This document shows positions 20,745-31,400 of a DNA stretch of 64,000 bases, piece by piece; position 1 is the first letter of the stretch, and each line of letters opens with the position of its first letter. A program made the position numbers and the translations under genes. The notes below the pieces were generated by a model. That model saw nothing but the letters and a program-made list of their open reading frames with translations. It had not been told where the DNA came from and did no database searches. Origin of the DNA: Panonychus citri (taxonomy: Eukaryota; Arthropoda; Arachnida; Trombidiformes; Tetranychidae); contig NW_026515516.1 of assembly GCF_014898815.1 (NCBI RefSeq), forward strand, positions 682,001-746,000, in the 5' to 3' direction.

Positions 20745-21805
20745 TTGACGCATCAACAGTAGTAATATATTGATTAATTTCTAATACACATTTCTAATAA
20801 AACAATTACATATAGTAGCGGACAATTTTTTGAAATGAAGATCAAGGTCATTCAAGGTCATTTGCTTCAAACCGTTTCTTTAGGTTTTTTATGATAGTCT
20901 GAGGTCATTGTAAGGTCGTCGATAGTCATTTATCAAAAAAAAATATTTATTTCATCTTGTTCATTAGTTATCATTCAGGTAAAATGGTTTTTTTTTACGA
21001 AATAGCAAAAAATCGACATTTTAGAGAAATTTCTATTTGCTAATGGAGGAAAACTCAGGTCACAATTATTTACGTTTTACTGTTTATTTATTGTAAACTC
21101 TATTTTTCCACCCCGAAAATGGCTGAAAACCATCTTCTTTATTTGGTTAGAAGGGAGAAAAATTTCTCTCTTCAATTTTGCATCATCATCATCACCTTAA
21201 AATTTAACCAATAGAAGTTACCAGGTACCACGTGAGAGGTGGTACCTAGCACTGGTGCTAGCATACCTGGCCTGTCGTATAACACTACAAAGATTGAAGA
21301 TCTCCATCTGTTCAGATAATTCTCTATCCGATACAGTCACAAGAATATCGGATCTACAAAGATTGAAGATCTTCATCTGTCCAGATAATTCTCTGAAGAA
21401 GATCATCTACGTTGGCTAGGTCTTTTACCCTTGAGATGTTGCCCGCTGTCCTAACACTTTTCTCCCTATTTCTCTTGAATTTAAATGAGTCTTGAACCCT
21501 TCATAAATGTATGTTCACTTAGCCTTCTCAATGTGGCAGTGGATGATTTGTTAGCAAATAGAAATTTTGTATTGAAATGTCCTGAATGATAACTAATGAA
21601 CAAGATGAAATAAATATTTTTTTTTTGATAAATGACTATCGACGACCTTACAATGACCTCAGACTATCATAAAAACCTAAAGAAACGGTTTGAAGCGAAT
21701 GACCTTTATCTTCATGTCAAAAATTGCCCGCTACTATATGTAATTGTTGTATTAGAAATGTTTTATATTTAAAATTGATCAATTGTATATTTCACTACTG
21801 TTGAT
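20745..21805. repeat. Second foldback element, ~260-300 bp inverted arms
   Basis: The left arm at 20,745-21,045 pairs with the right arm at 21,549-21,805. Shared landmarks include ACAATTACATATAGTAGCGG, AAACCGTTTCTTTAGG and TTCTATTTGCTAA. The ~500-bp centre holds copy 2 of the 56-bp repeat and a duplicated ~45-bp segment (21,287-21,330 and 21,355-21,398, ACAAAGATTGAAGATC). The arms carry AGGTCA words. It abuts the right arm of the larger inverted repeat. Confidence 0.85.
21192..21247 (+). repeat. 56-bp direct repeat, copy 2
   Basis: Exact copy of 11,954-12,009 in the same orientation, located in the centre of the second foldback element. Its hairpin lacks the last three pairs because the sequence diverges after CCT; a second short near-palindrome (TAGCACTGGTGCTA) follows at once. 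Confidence 0.7.
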
Positions 21806-21844
21806 TCGTCATTTATTCAACAAATTGTTAAAAGTTTCTACTTT

Positions 21845-22607
21845 ATTTGGTGAAAATGTCATTTGCTAGATCATCGTGACTTGGTGATGATTTGCGTAAA
21901 TCCCAAGATGAGGTTAATCTTTATCGTCAACTTAAAATGAAAATGTTTCTCAACAAGCAGGAGCCACTATTTCCATCTCCGTGTTTACCATCATTTAAGA
22001 GTTCATCTTGTAAAAAATCATCTCGTAAAAACGGGTTTTCTTCAGTGCGTGTACGAACGTGGCACTTAAGGTTCTACATCTGGCTAAACACCTTGTAACA
22101 AAATTAGCATTGGTAAATCTTTTTCTCGGACGACGATAAGAACGATGAAGGTTTAGACGGTGGGGTTAAATATGGTAGGTTCGTCCTGTATGTTTATCAA
22201 AAAATATTACCTATGATATTAAGCTGTTGAATGTAAAAATTGAATCTTTGCATTACTAGACACACTGAAAACTTTAACTTATGTACTTTCAAGGACATGA
22301 TAATTACTTTCAATGAAGAAGTATTATTAGAAACATTAAAGAATTGTTTGAAGAAACAATTATGGTTAGTGACTAATGATGATTAATCAATTGCTAATCT
22401 CTCAATTAATCTTGAGTAGCTTGTTATATTGTTATGTTATTTCCGTGTTTACCATCATTTGAGAGTTCATCTTGTAAGGAATCATCTTGTACGGCCAATT
22501 CTTTTACAGGAGCACTAGCACTTTCTGAAACTTCTGAATAATCTAATTATCTACCATAACTAACGCCACCGTCTAAACATACAAGTGTTTTTCAGCTCAA
22601 AAATTTT
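21845..22607 (-). repeat. Right arm of the large inverted repeat
   Basis: Reverse complement of 11,163-11,937, with scattered substitutions and small indels, ending outward in GCCACCGTCTAAACATACAA. The open frame seen inside (21,892-22,098) is not conserved in the other arm and is not called as a gene. Confidence 0.85.
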
Positions 22608-22812
22608 TCAAAATGTAGATGGTGGAGTTAATTGGTAGATAATTAGATTATTCAGAAGTTTCACAGTCTCTAGCGGATTAATGAGTGCTCGAGTAGCATT
22701 CAATTAACCCTTGAGACTAGTTCGCTAATAGATTAACCCTTTTAGTTATGTAGGTGGCGCTTTTCTTGTTCTAAGTGTGAAAACTACTTTAGTTAAAATA
22801 GACTGAAATGTT

Positions 22813-22885
22813 GAGTTGCTAGGCGAGAGGTTAGTGTCGTGGAATCTAGTTCATGATGACATTGGTTCAATTCTGGCCCTACCCA
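22813..22885 (+). repeat. tRNA-like SINE head or tRNA relic
   Basis: A box-A-like word TAGGCGAGAGG (22,820-22,830) and a box-B-like word GGTTCAATTCT (22,864-22,874) are 44 bp apart, the spacing of tRNA internal promoters. The sequence does not close into a good cloverleaf, so it is better read as a tRNA-derived SINE head or a degenerate tRNA pseudogene. Confidence 0.5.
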
Positions 22886-23094
22886 GCTGAAAAATTGTAA
22901 ACTTTCCAATTTAAAAATGATGTAAACAGAATTTTTAATGGCCTAGAGAAACGTCATTAAGCTCTCCTAATCGCCCAATATGGAAAAAACTACTTAAAAG
23001 GACTATTTAGGTTACTTTTTGATGTAAATCGTTTCGGACATAAATCACATTGAAATGGCTCCCGGTATGAAGAAGCTCATGTTTCTGTAAATCA

Positions 23095-23930
23095 GCAAAC
23101 GTAAATGTGCTAATGTTCCTGTGAAAGAATTGGTCGGATGATTCCACACAAGATTAACTCTCAAATGATGGTGAAAAGTAAGAGGGAAATTGCGGCTCCT
23201 GCTTATTGAGAAACATTTTCATTTTAAGTTAACGATGAAGATTAACCTCATCTTGTGACTTAGGAAAATCATCACGAGTGACGATGATCAAGCAAATGAC
23301 ATTTCACAAAGATAACGTTAAAAATTCTATTTTCCAGTCTTTTGTGAAGAATTAGTAACCTTTACGATTTGTCAATTTACCGACTTTTAAATCGTCCAAT
23401 AATTTTGAATTTAATTACAGGTATGAGCTAAAGAAGATGCTTTTCACTGTTTTTAAACTCAGTCTACGTAAAATTGACCGATACTTATCTTTCTTATTTC
23501 AATTTCAAGGTCATTTAGATCATCAGCGAACTAGAGCTTTTGAGGTCATTTGAATATATATACGACCAATTCTTTCACAGCTGCATTATCACTTTCTGAA
23601 ACTTCGTAATAATCTAATTATCTACCATATTTTAAACAAAACACAGAACAAAGTAAATAGGGTCCCCTTGCTTTGCCTAGAATTGGTAGTATAAGATGAT
23701 TCCTCACAAGAGTCTCCAGGAGCCCCCAAAATGCCGATAGGGACCTCCTTACAAACCTGAACAAGTAAGTATGGGCCCCTTTCTTTAGCCTAGAATTGGT
23801 CGTATAAGATGATTCCATACAAGATTAACTCTCAAATGAGGGTGAAAAGTAAGAGGAAATTGCGGCTCCTGCTTATTGAGAAACATTTTCACTTTAAGTT
23901 AACGATAAAGATTAACCTCATCTCACATTA
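23095..23930. repeat. Decayed copies of the large inverted-repeat arm
   Basis: Three fragments related to the 11.2/22.6 kb arms: about 23,095-23,320 (left-arm orientation), 23,555-23,640 (opposite orientation) and 23,785-23,930 (left-arm orientation). Shared words are CGGCTCCTGCTTATTGAGAA, AGATTAACCTCATCT and GAATTGGTCG. They show that the family has inserted or duplicated several times here. Confidence 0.75.
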
Positions 23931-23989
23931 ACATCACTAGTTATGTCTGGTCGTGCGGCACCACACTGCAGAGTTTTCTGTATGTCTAG

Positions 23990-24095
23990 TAATCTAGCAG
24001 TGAGATATATACAATTGATTAATTTCGCATGTAACATGCGGCATGTTGCTTTTACAATCAATTGTAGATTAAATCTACTAGATTTCTCGTCATCT
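23990..24095. repeat. Imperfect ~105-bp hairpin
   Basis: TACAATTGATT (about 24,010) pairs with AATCAATTGTA (about 24,055), with GTAACATGC/GCATGTTGC inside and ATCTAGCAG/CTACTAGAT outside. It could be a small foldback element end or a structured transcript; nothing more can be said from sequence alone. Confidence 0.5.
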
Positions 24096-25000
24096 CTCAG
24101 TCATGAGACATGAAAGAGTGGTGACATTAACTACCTGAGAACCTAATAAGACAAATTTGTTTCTTCACTTATCCCTTCATAATACTCTTCACTGTAAAAT
24201 ACTTATAATTACATTGGAATTTTATAAGGATAATGAGAGTGAAACCGTATTTTATGACATTGAAATTCGATTGCAAAAGCATCATCATAATCAATGCTAA
24301 TCATCACGATTTTCAATTTACAATAGCGATTGTGATGAGGATAACGGATTTATTCATATCAGATTCAATTCTACATATACATTTAGATCTGTTTTTTCTT
24401 CGTCAATATTAAATCAATCATGCAAAGTGTTTTTTGATCGGTATGTGTTTGAGCAATACTCAATTGTCAAGGCAAAAGATCAAGGTCATTCAGGTCATTT
24501 CTGAAAGAAATCGTTCCAAGGTCATCGTAAGGTAATATAGTTATTCCCCACATTTTCAGCCTGTAAAATTAGCTTGGAGATTAATCAATCATACTAATCA
24601 TTTTCGCTTCTCTGCGACTTATAGTTGCTGAGAAAATCACAAGAAACATCAGTAAAATAGCCCTGTAGTTTGTCATGATAACTAATTGAACATTATCGAT
24701 GTTTTTAAATTGTTTTTCTCATGGAAAACAATAACATTCGTCAAGTTGAATCAAAATTTTACTCCCTGTCTAATATTCAATGACGAAGAAGAGAGAGAGA
24801 GAGAGAGTGAAGGCATAGAAAAAAAAATTCTATTGAAAATTAACATAAAGTTCTAAGAGTTTGCTCCATGGAAGATGTCGTTCTCTCTCTCATTCTATCT
24901 TCCATTTCATCATGAACGCTATTATGCTCATGATAGTTCAGACAGAATCAACTAGGACACAGCTTACCCAAAATTAAAAGAAAAGGAAGACAGAGAGAAT
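24096..25000. other. Intergenic DNA with further AGGTCA-bearing repeat relic
   Basis: No gene seen. At 24,475-24,540 there is a diverged relative of the second foldback arm (AGATCAAGGTCATTCAGGTC). The remainder is AT-rich unique sequence leading to the purine-rich upstream region of Shal. Confidence 0.45.
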
Positions 25001-27080
25001 GAGAAAATGTCGACAGAGTGAGAAGATAAGTGAGACAGTAGAAAGAAGGAGAAAAGTGAGTGTCTCTCTCTCTCTCTCTCTCTCTCACTCAGAGTAATAA
25101 ATTCAGTTCAGAAGCGATTCAGATTGAGTCGAAAGAGGGTTAAGAAAGACGATAACTAACAGATCATCATTCTCATCATCATCATCATCACCACAACACC
25201 ACCAAAAAAAGAAAGAGAGAAAGAAAGAAAAAAACAAAAGTGACTTTTCCTTTCTAATTAACAAATTGTTTATCTTTTTCTCTCGTATTCCTGGTTACCA
25301 TTACTAATTGTTGACTGTTATCGTCTTTGAACCCAATCATTTCCAAGTAAATTCAACAATCAGCTAATTGTGACTATTTAACCTTAAATTCACCAACTAC
25401 TAATTGTTAACAAATCAAATCCACCAACACAAACAACAACTAACCGTTTAAATGATCAACACCAATGAAAACCACATGGAAAGTTAATCGTTGTGATTAA
25501 GTGACTTTAATCACCAACAATTAGATTATTAATCCTCTCAATTATCATGCAACATGGTTAACCACTCAAATGAACATCAATATAATCAACAGAATCGACG
25601 ACAACAACAACCAATGTTAATTTGGTATTTAAAACCCATTTTTTACTAGTAGCAAAAGTATTTTTAGCTAAATTGTGTCAACATCATCTTCATCTTCATC
25701 ATCAGCTCATCATCATCATCATCGTCTCTCTCTCTCTCTCTTTCTCTCATCTTCATCTTCCTTGTAAATCTCATCCATTAAACCAACTTGTTTTTGTTAT
25801 TATTTTGTTACCAGAAAAACAGTTTTAGGTTCAACTGGTTAACCAGAAAAAAAGAAACACAATTAACTATCAATCAATCAAGTGTATTTTTTATTGTTAT
25901 TATATTTCTGTTAGAAAGGGAGAGAGAGAATCATTTTAATTGTTGTTAACAACAACCAAGAGAAAGAGAATCAAATTAAATTGTAATTGAGTCGAAGAAA
26001 ACAAAATAATCTAAGTAACAACAATTTAGAAATCAATTCTCATTACCAAGTCTTTCTTTCACAATTTACTTTCTATTATTTACAACAATTTATCCTTCCC
26101 AGTCCTTCCCTGTATTCAACTGAAAATTAAATCACCATCATAATTTAATCATCAAATAATCTTATCAACAGAATTAAATTAAATTTCAAATAAGTTAATT
26201 GTTAACTTTGATCAAGTCAATTTCGCCTCAACAAACATTAACCGGTAACTTGTTGCTCGTTTTTGTTAAACTTGTTTTCGCATCAACAATCAACTTAATC
26301 ATTTCGTGTTAATTTAATATCTTTCACCTTAATCTGATCCCTTGTGCCCACTGGATTTAACAGGGAGAAAATTAATTGTTCGTGATTAACAGAAAGGCAA
26401 AAGAAAAGGAGATCCAAACAATTTAAATTGTTAATCTTTTCCTTGTATATGTGTTACCCAATTGCAAAGTACTCGCATTGAAAATGATCAATAAACGTAA
26501 AAGAAAAGTCCAATCAATAGTTAATTTGTTTCCATATCTAGTACGTGATCTTTGATTTACAATTAACGTGAAATCATCTTCATCTCAGTTGATGATTAAA
26601 GTCTTAAGATCAACAATTTTGGAGCAATAAAAATGCAAAATGAAACCGTTTTCATCATTTCCTTTTCCTCCTTCATCAGTTTTACAATTTTCTCATCTTC
26701 ATCTTTACAATTTCTTCCTTCAATTTTAAGTGATAATCATTTTTGTGTCTTGTGAAAAAATGACCTTCCATTTATCTCATGCGTCCAATAAGTGTAATCT
26801 CATCCTATCATCATCACCTTTATCACCAATACCAAAATCATCGTCATCATCATCACCAAAAAGATCATCATCTTCATCACCATTACCAACAACCAAATCA
26901 ACAACATCATCATTATCAAAATCACCATCAACCTCAACGTATCAGTAACTACAATTGCAGCTACAACCAAATCAACACTTTAACCACCAACAACTACAAG
27001 TATAATCATAATAAGAGTCAACATCATCATCATCATCAACCTCATCATTTTAAACATTACCACAACCCATCAATAACATT

Positions 27081-27113
<33 letters not shown>

Positions 27114-27344
27114 GTCATCCATTAATAATAATAATACCTCTGATATTATCCAAAAAATTATCGGAAAACAATAGCTACCTTATAATCAAGTGAAAACTGA
27201 ATCAACAATCAATACTCATTGATAAACGTAATGACCATTGATCATTTTTAAAACAATTGTTGAACATTGGAAGTAATTTTTTTTGTATTTTAGTGATTGA
27301 TTGTTTTCGTTTACTTTGATTATAATTGTTAATCTGTTGACCCA
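25001..27344 (+). promoter_or_regulatory. Shal 5' region and long leader
   Basis: A CT/GA tract at 25,063-25,087 is followed by TCAGTTCAG words, a GAGA-plus-initiator look common in arthropod promoters. After it come about 2.2 kb of AT-rich sequence with TCA repeats, ending at the Shal ATG. Open frames starting with ATG occur upstream: one from 26,760 in a Ser-rich frame and one from 26,779 to 27,174, which is His/Gln/Ser-rich and overlaps the first. Both could be upstream ORFs if transcribed and unspliced. The transcription start is not determined. Confidence 0.3.
26779..27174 (+). other. Low-complexity upstream ORF, His/Gln/Ser-rich
   Basis: A 131-codon frame starting at ATG and ending 170 bp before the Shal ATG. 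It is almost entirely His, Gln, Tyr, Asn and then a Ser run encoded by TCA repeats (27,081-27,112). The frame probably follows from the CAT/TCA repeat rather than from selection. It may still affect translation of Shal mRNA if it lies in the leader. Confidence 0.25.
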
Positions 27345-28459
27345 ATGGCTTCGGTAGCGGCTTGGCTTCCCTTTGCTCGAGCGGCGGCCATCGGCTGGGT
27401 TCCAATAGCAAATAATCCGCTTCCCGCTCCTCCAGTTACAAAGGATCGTCGTAAACGTGAAGATGAAAAGTTTATCATTAATGTTTCCGGTCGTCGATTT
27501 GAAACTTGGCGAAATACGGTTGAAAAGTATCCCGATACTTTATTAGGTTCTAATGAGAGAGAATTTTTTTACGATGAAGAAACTCGTGAATACTTTTTCG
27601 ATCGTGATCCCGACATATTCCGTCACATATTGAACTATTATCGAACAGGTAAACTTCATTATCCTAAACATGAGTGTCTCATGCAGTATGATGAAGAATT
27701 GGCCTTTTTCGGTATCATTCCAGACGTGATTGGAGATTGTTGCTACGAGGATTATCGTGATCGTAAACGGGAAAATGCTGAAAGAATGTTAGATGATAAA
27801 TCATCTGAAGCAGAGAACCCGAAAGACGCAGAAAAAGGGACATTACGACAGCAAATGTGGAGAGCATTTGAAAATCCTCATACCTCAACTGCGGCTCTTG
27901 TTTTTTATTATGTTACCGGATTTTTTATCGCCGTTTCCGTTGGGGCGAATGTAATTGAAACAGTTCCCTGTGGACTTCGTGAGGGAACATCAGATAAAGT
28001 TTCCTGTGGTGATTCCTACAAGATTGCATTCTTTTGCCTGGACACCGCTTGTGTTATCATATTTACCTGTGAATACCTTTTACGTCTTTATGGTGCACCA
28101 AATAGGTGTAACTTTATGAGATCAGTTATGTCGGTAATTGATGTTGTCGCCATTTTACCTTATTACATAGGACTTGTTATAAAGGATAATGATGATGTTT
28201 CCGGAGCTTTTGTTACTTTAAGGGTTTTCCGGGTTTTCCGTATATTCAAATTTTCTAGGCACTCACAAGGATTAAGAATCCTGGGTTATACCCTGAAAAG
28301 TTGTGCCTCTGAGTTGGGTTTCCTTGTCTTCTCATTGGCCATGGCAATTATCATCTTTGCAACGGTCATGTTTTATGCTGAAAAGAATGAAAAAGGAACC
28401 ACTTTCACCAGCATTCCAGCAGCATTTTGGTACACCATTGTCACTATGACAACCTTAGG
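27345..28459 (+). CDS. Shal: Shal-type (Kv4) voltage-gated K+ channel, first coding exon
   Basis: Partial CDS of 371 codons plus two bases. It encodes a Kv4 alpha subunit, which carries A-type K+ current in neurons and muscle as a tetramer, modulated by KChIP-like partners. The N-terminus (MASVAAWLPFARAAAIGWVP) is the conserved KChIP-binding/inactivation peptide. The T1 domain spans about residues 42-150 (INVSGRRFETW; FFDRDPDIFRHILNYY) with the HX5CX20CC zinc-site Cys pair (GDCC). S1 is near residues 185-205, S2 near 230-250 and S3 near 262-280. S4 is VTLRVFRVFRIFKFSR with regularly spaced Arg/Lys, S5 is near 325-345, and the pore helix ends TIVTMTTLG. The exon stops at the donor GG|GTAAGT, just before the Tyr-Gly-Asp of the filter, the same place as in vertebrate KCND genes. 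The frame is intact. S6 and the C-terminus must lie beyond the window. Confidence 0.97.
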
Positions 28460-31400
28460 GTAAGTTGACAAAGAAAATGTTATAAATATTATCAATTTAA
28501 TACCAACAAATAACAAATAACAAAGGAAAACGAAACAAAAAAAAATATATATAACATTTGAAGGAGAGAAAAACAAAATTAACATTACAAGTTTGTTATT
28601 TTCTTCCTACAATTTAGTGAAATATACCATATAATAAGTATTCATTATAATGGGAATTTGGTGAATTCATGATGAACTTTATCATGTTCATCTTGATATT
28701 CAAATGGGTGAGAATTTTGTATTTCCATGTTATCATTTTTCTGGGTAATTTTGGGTGTCCAGAATTTCATGGGAATCGAAACAAGATTTGTTTAAATAGT
28801 TTTCTTTATTTCTCCAATATCTTATTGCTTGATTGTGATTAAGATGATTGTTGATCTGTTATTCATATCGATTGTGATAACTAACAATTAGCGATAAACC
28901 CAAATGGTTAATTGATTCTGTCTATTGTTTTGGTGTTAATACTCAAGGTGAATGAGATGATTTTCTTATTGTTGTTGTTTATTATCATTGTTTAGATCTG
29001 ATAATGATTAAGGTAATCATCATTTTGATTGTTTTCAGATGATAATCAATTTAGTATTATTATTATTATTGTTTGATACTCATTATCATTAGCATCTTCA
29101 TCATTTCTTATTGTAACAAATATACTCTTGAACCATTTCATTATCAACATTATCTCATCATTTTTACTCCCTGTGAATTTTTTATATATAAGATAATAAC
29201 ATCATCACTGATTATCAGCATCTTCAACTAATGATTACTGATGGTGATTATCATCATCATCATCTTCAGATCTTAATCATAATCAGAAAGATATACACAT
29301 GATAAAATCAGATTTCATGAGAGATAATTTTTGATTAGAAGGCGAAAATGAGAGAGAGAGAGAGAAAAACTTTTATCCATCTCGAGTAATCATATTATGG
29401 TAATATCAACGATCTCAAGTGTTTCCGTTTCCGTTAAAGTTGTGGATGAATCTTTTATTGTGTTGCATCTTCCTCCCTCTAATCTTTATCATCATCATGT
29501 GTTAATGATGATGAAGACGACGACCTTCATCATCATCCTTAGACCTCAAGGGAAGTTGAATCATTAGCTTATTATTATTAATCAGAATGAGAAAAAGACT
29601 CGAGAAAAAAAAATTATTATTATTATCACAATAGGATGAGTAGTGGAAGATGATTAAGATTGTGATTATATTGATGATGAAAATGATGATAAGATTACTG
29701 ATACTTTATGAAGATAGAGAGGCAAAAATGGGAGGCAATTGGTGATGTTGATTAATTGTCCTGTCAACACTTTGATTGTCCCAATGGTTAACGATAAAAA
29801 TGAATGAAAATTACACAATAAACAAGATCCGATAATCAAGATCAATTGAACTGGACAATTGAAATTGAAAGTTAACAATCAATAGAAAATTAAATTGATC
29901 CAACTAATCTGTTGTAACGTTAATTTAATTATTGATACTTTATATTTTATTAAATTGTACAAAATATTTATTTCAACAATTTACTTTTAATCATGTTGAT
30001 TCATTGATTGTGATTCATCATGATTGAATTTTTCTCATTCTCTAATTTTGATAAAAGCTTTTTTTTAAACTTGTTCTGATGCTTTTCCTATGGTGACATT
30101 ATAATGACTGATGATAATTTGACAAAACTAACCGATTACTTTTAATTGTAATCAAGTTGATAACTTTAATTTGATTGGTATTGTATTTGTTTGAGTGTGT
30201 CTATTGAATGGATTTCATTTGATTATCATCTTATTCAATGATTAGTTTTAACTTGATATTGGAAACAAATTGTTGATTAATTTTGAGATGAATACAAAAA
30301 TCAATACTAACAATTTATATTATGTTGACCTAATTGTTATATTTAGCTTTTATTACTTTGTTGATTATTGATTTAATTATGTTTACTTTTTAAATTATCA
30401 TTGTAATGATGATTCTGGTTATATATTTTATTATCATTCATGATTATTCATGATGATATTAATCATATTTGAATGATAATCAGATAGTTAATTGTAGTTA
30501 AACTGTCAAGTGTAATAATTTGATTGTCTTTCACAATATTGGGCTAATCAAAATGATGATGATGTACATTTTGTGATGGACAATTTAATAACTGTCAACA
30601 ATTAACTGATTTAATACTCATCTGGTTGGTTGGAAATATAAAAATGTTGTTGGCTGATTTTTTTTTCCTGATTGTTATTAATTTTGATCCATTTTCACAA
30701 TGATAATCATCAACATGATGATAAAAGTAATAGCAATTAACTATTAAACAATTAACTAGACAATTTGATTTGATTTACTTTGTTAAGTAACTACAAATTG
30801 ATGATGTTCAATTGGTCTTAATCAATGGTGATAAAAGCTGATTGTTAACATCGTTACAATAGTTAATTGTTTAAAGGTGAATTTCGTTAGAAAGTTAAAA
30901 TCAACTCGAGTTGATAATCGTCCAATTTGACCTAAAGTTAATTGGGAATGAAAATAGTTGATCATTTAGGAGGAAAACTACAATTTCATTGAAAGTTAAT
31001 CATCTTAATTTAATCCAACTGATTGAAAACAATTTAAATCAGCATTTAAATTAAAAATTATCTCCTACTAATAGACAATATTGACAATCCGATTTATATA
31101 AAAATCTGATTATCTTTTTTTTTGTTTTTAATCATGATGATTTGATGTTGAAAGAAAAAGGTGAAAAATTAATCATGATTAAAACTAATCATGATTAGGT
31201 AACAAGCTTGAAAAAAGTTGATTGTTGCCATGAAAAGTACATTATCACAATCGCTAAATCACAATTTAATCATCAATCATCACTTTTAATTTTAATCTCA
31301 CAATAAAAATTGTCAACAAACTTGAAAAACAAAAGTTAATCATTTCAAGTTGAATTGATTTCAATGAGACATTGAAAATGAAACTAAATCAAAATCAACT

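Noticed and set aside
21218..21406. 62-codon minus-strand frame with internal peptide repeat
   Set aside because: The peptide repeat only reflects the duplicated ~45-bp DNA segment in the foldback centre.
21892..22098. 68-codon frame in the right inverted arm
   Set aside because: The matching left arm does not keep the frame; not a gene.
27081..27112. TCA repeat resembling a repeat array
   Set aside because: Simple trinucleotide microsatellite; no spacers and not a CRISPR array.
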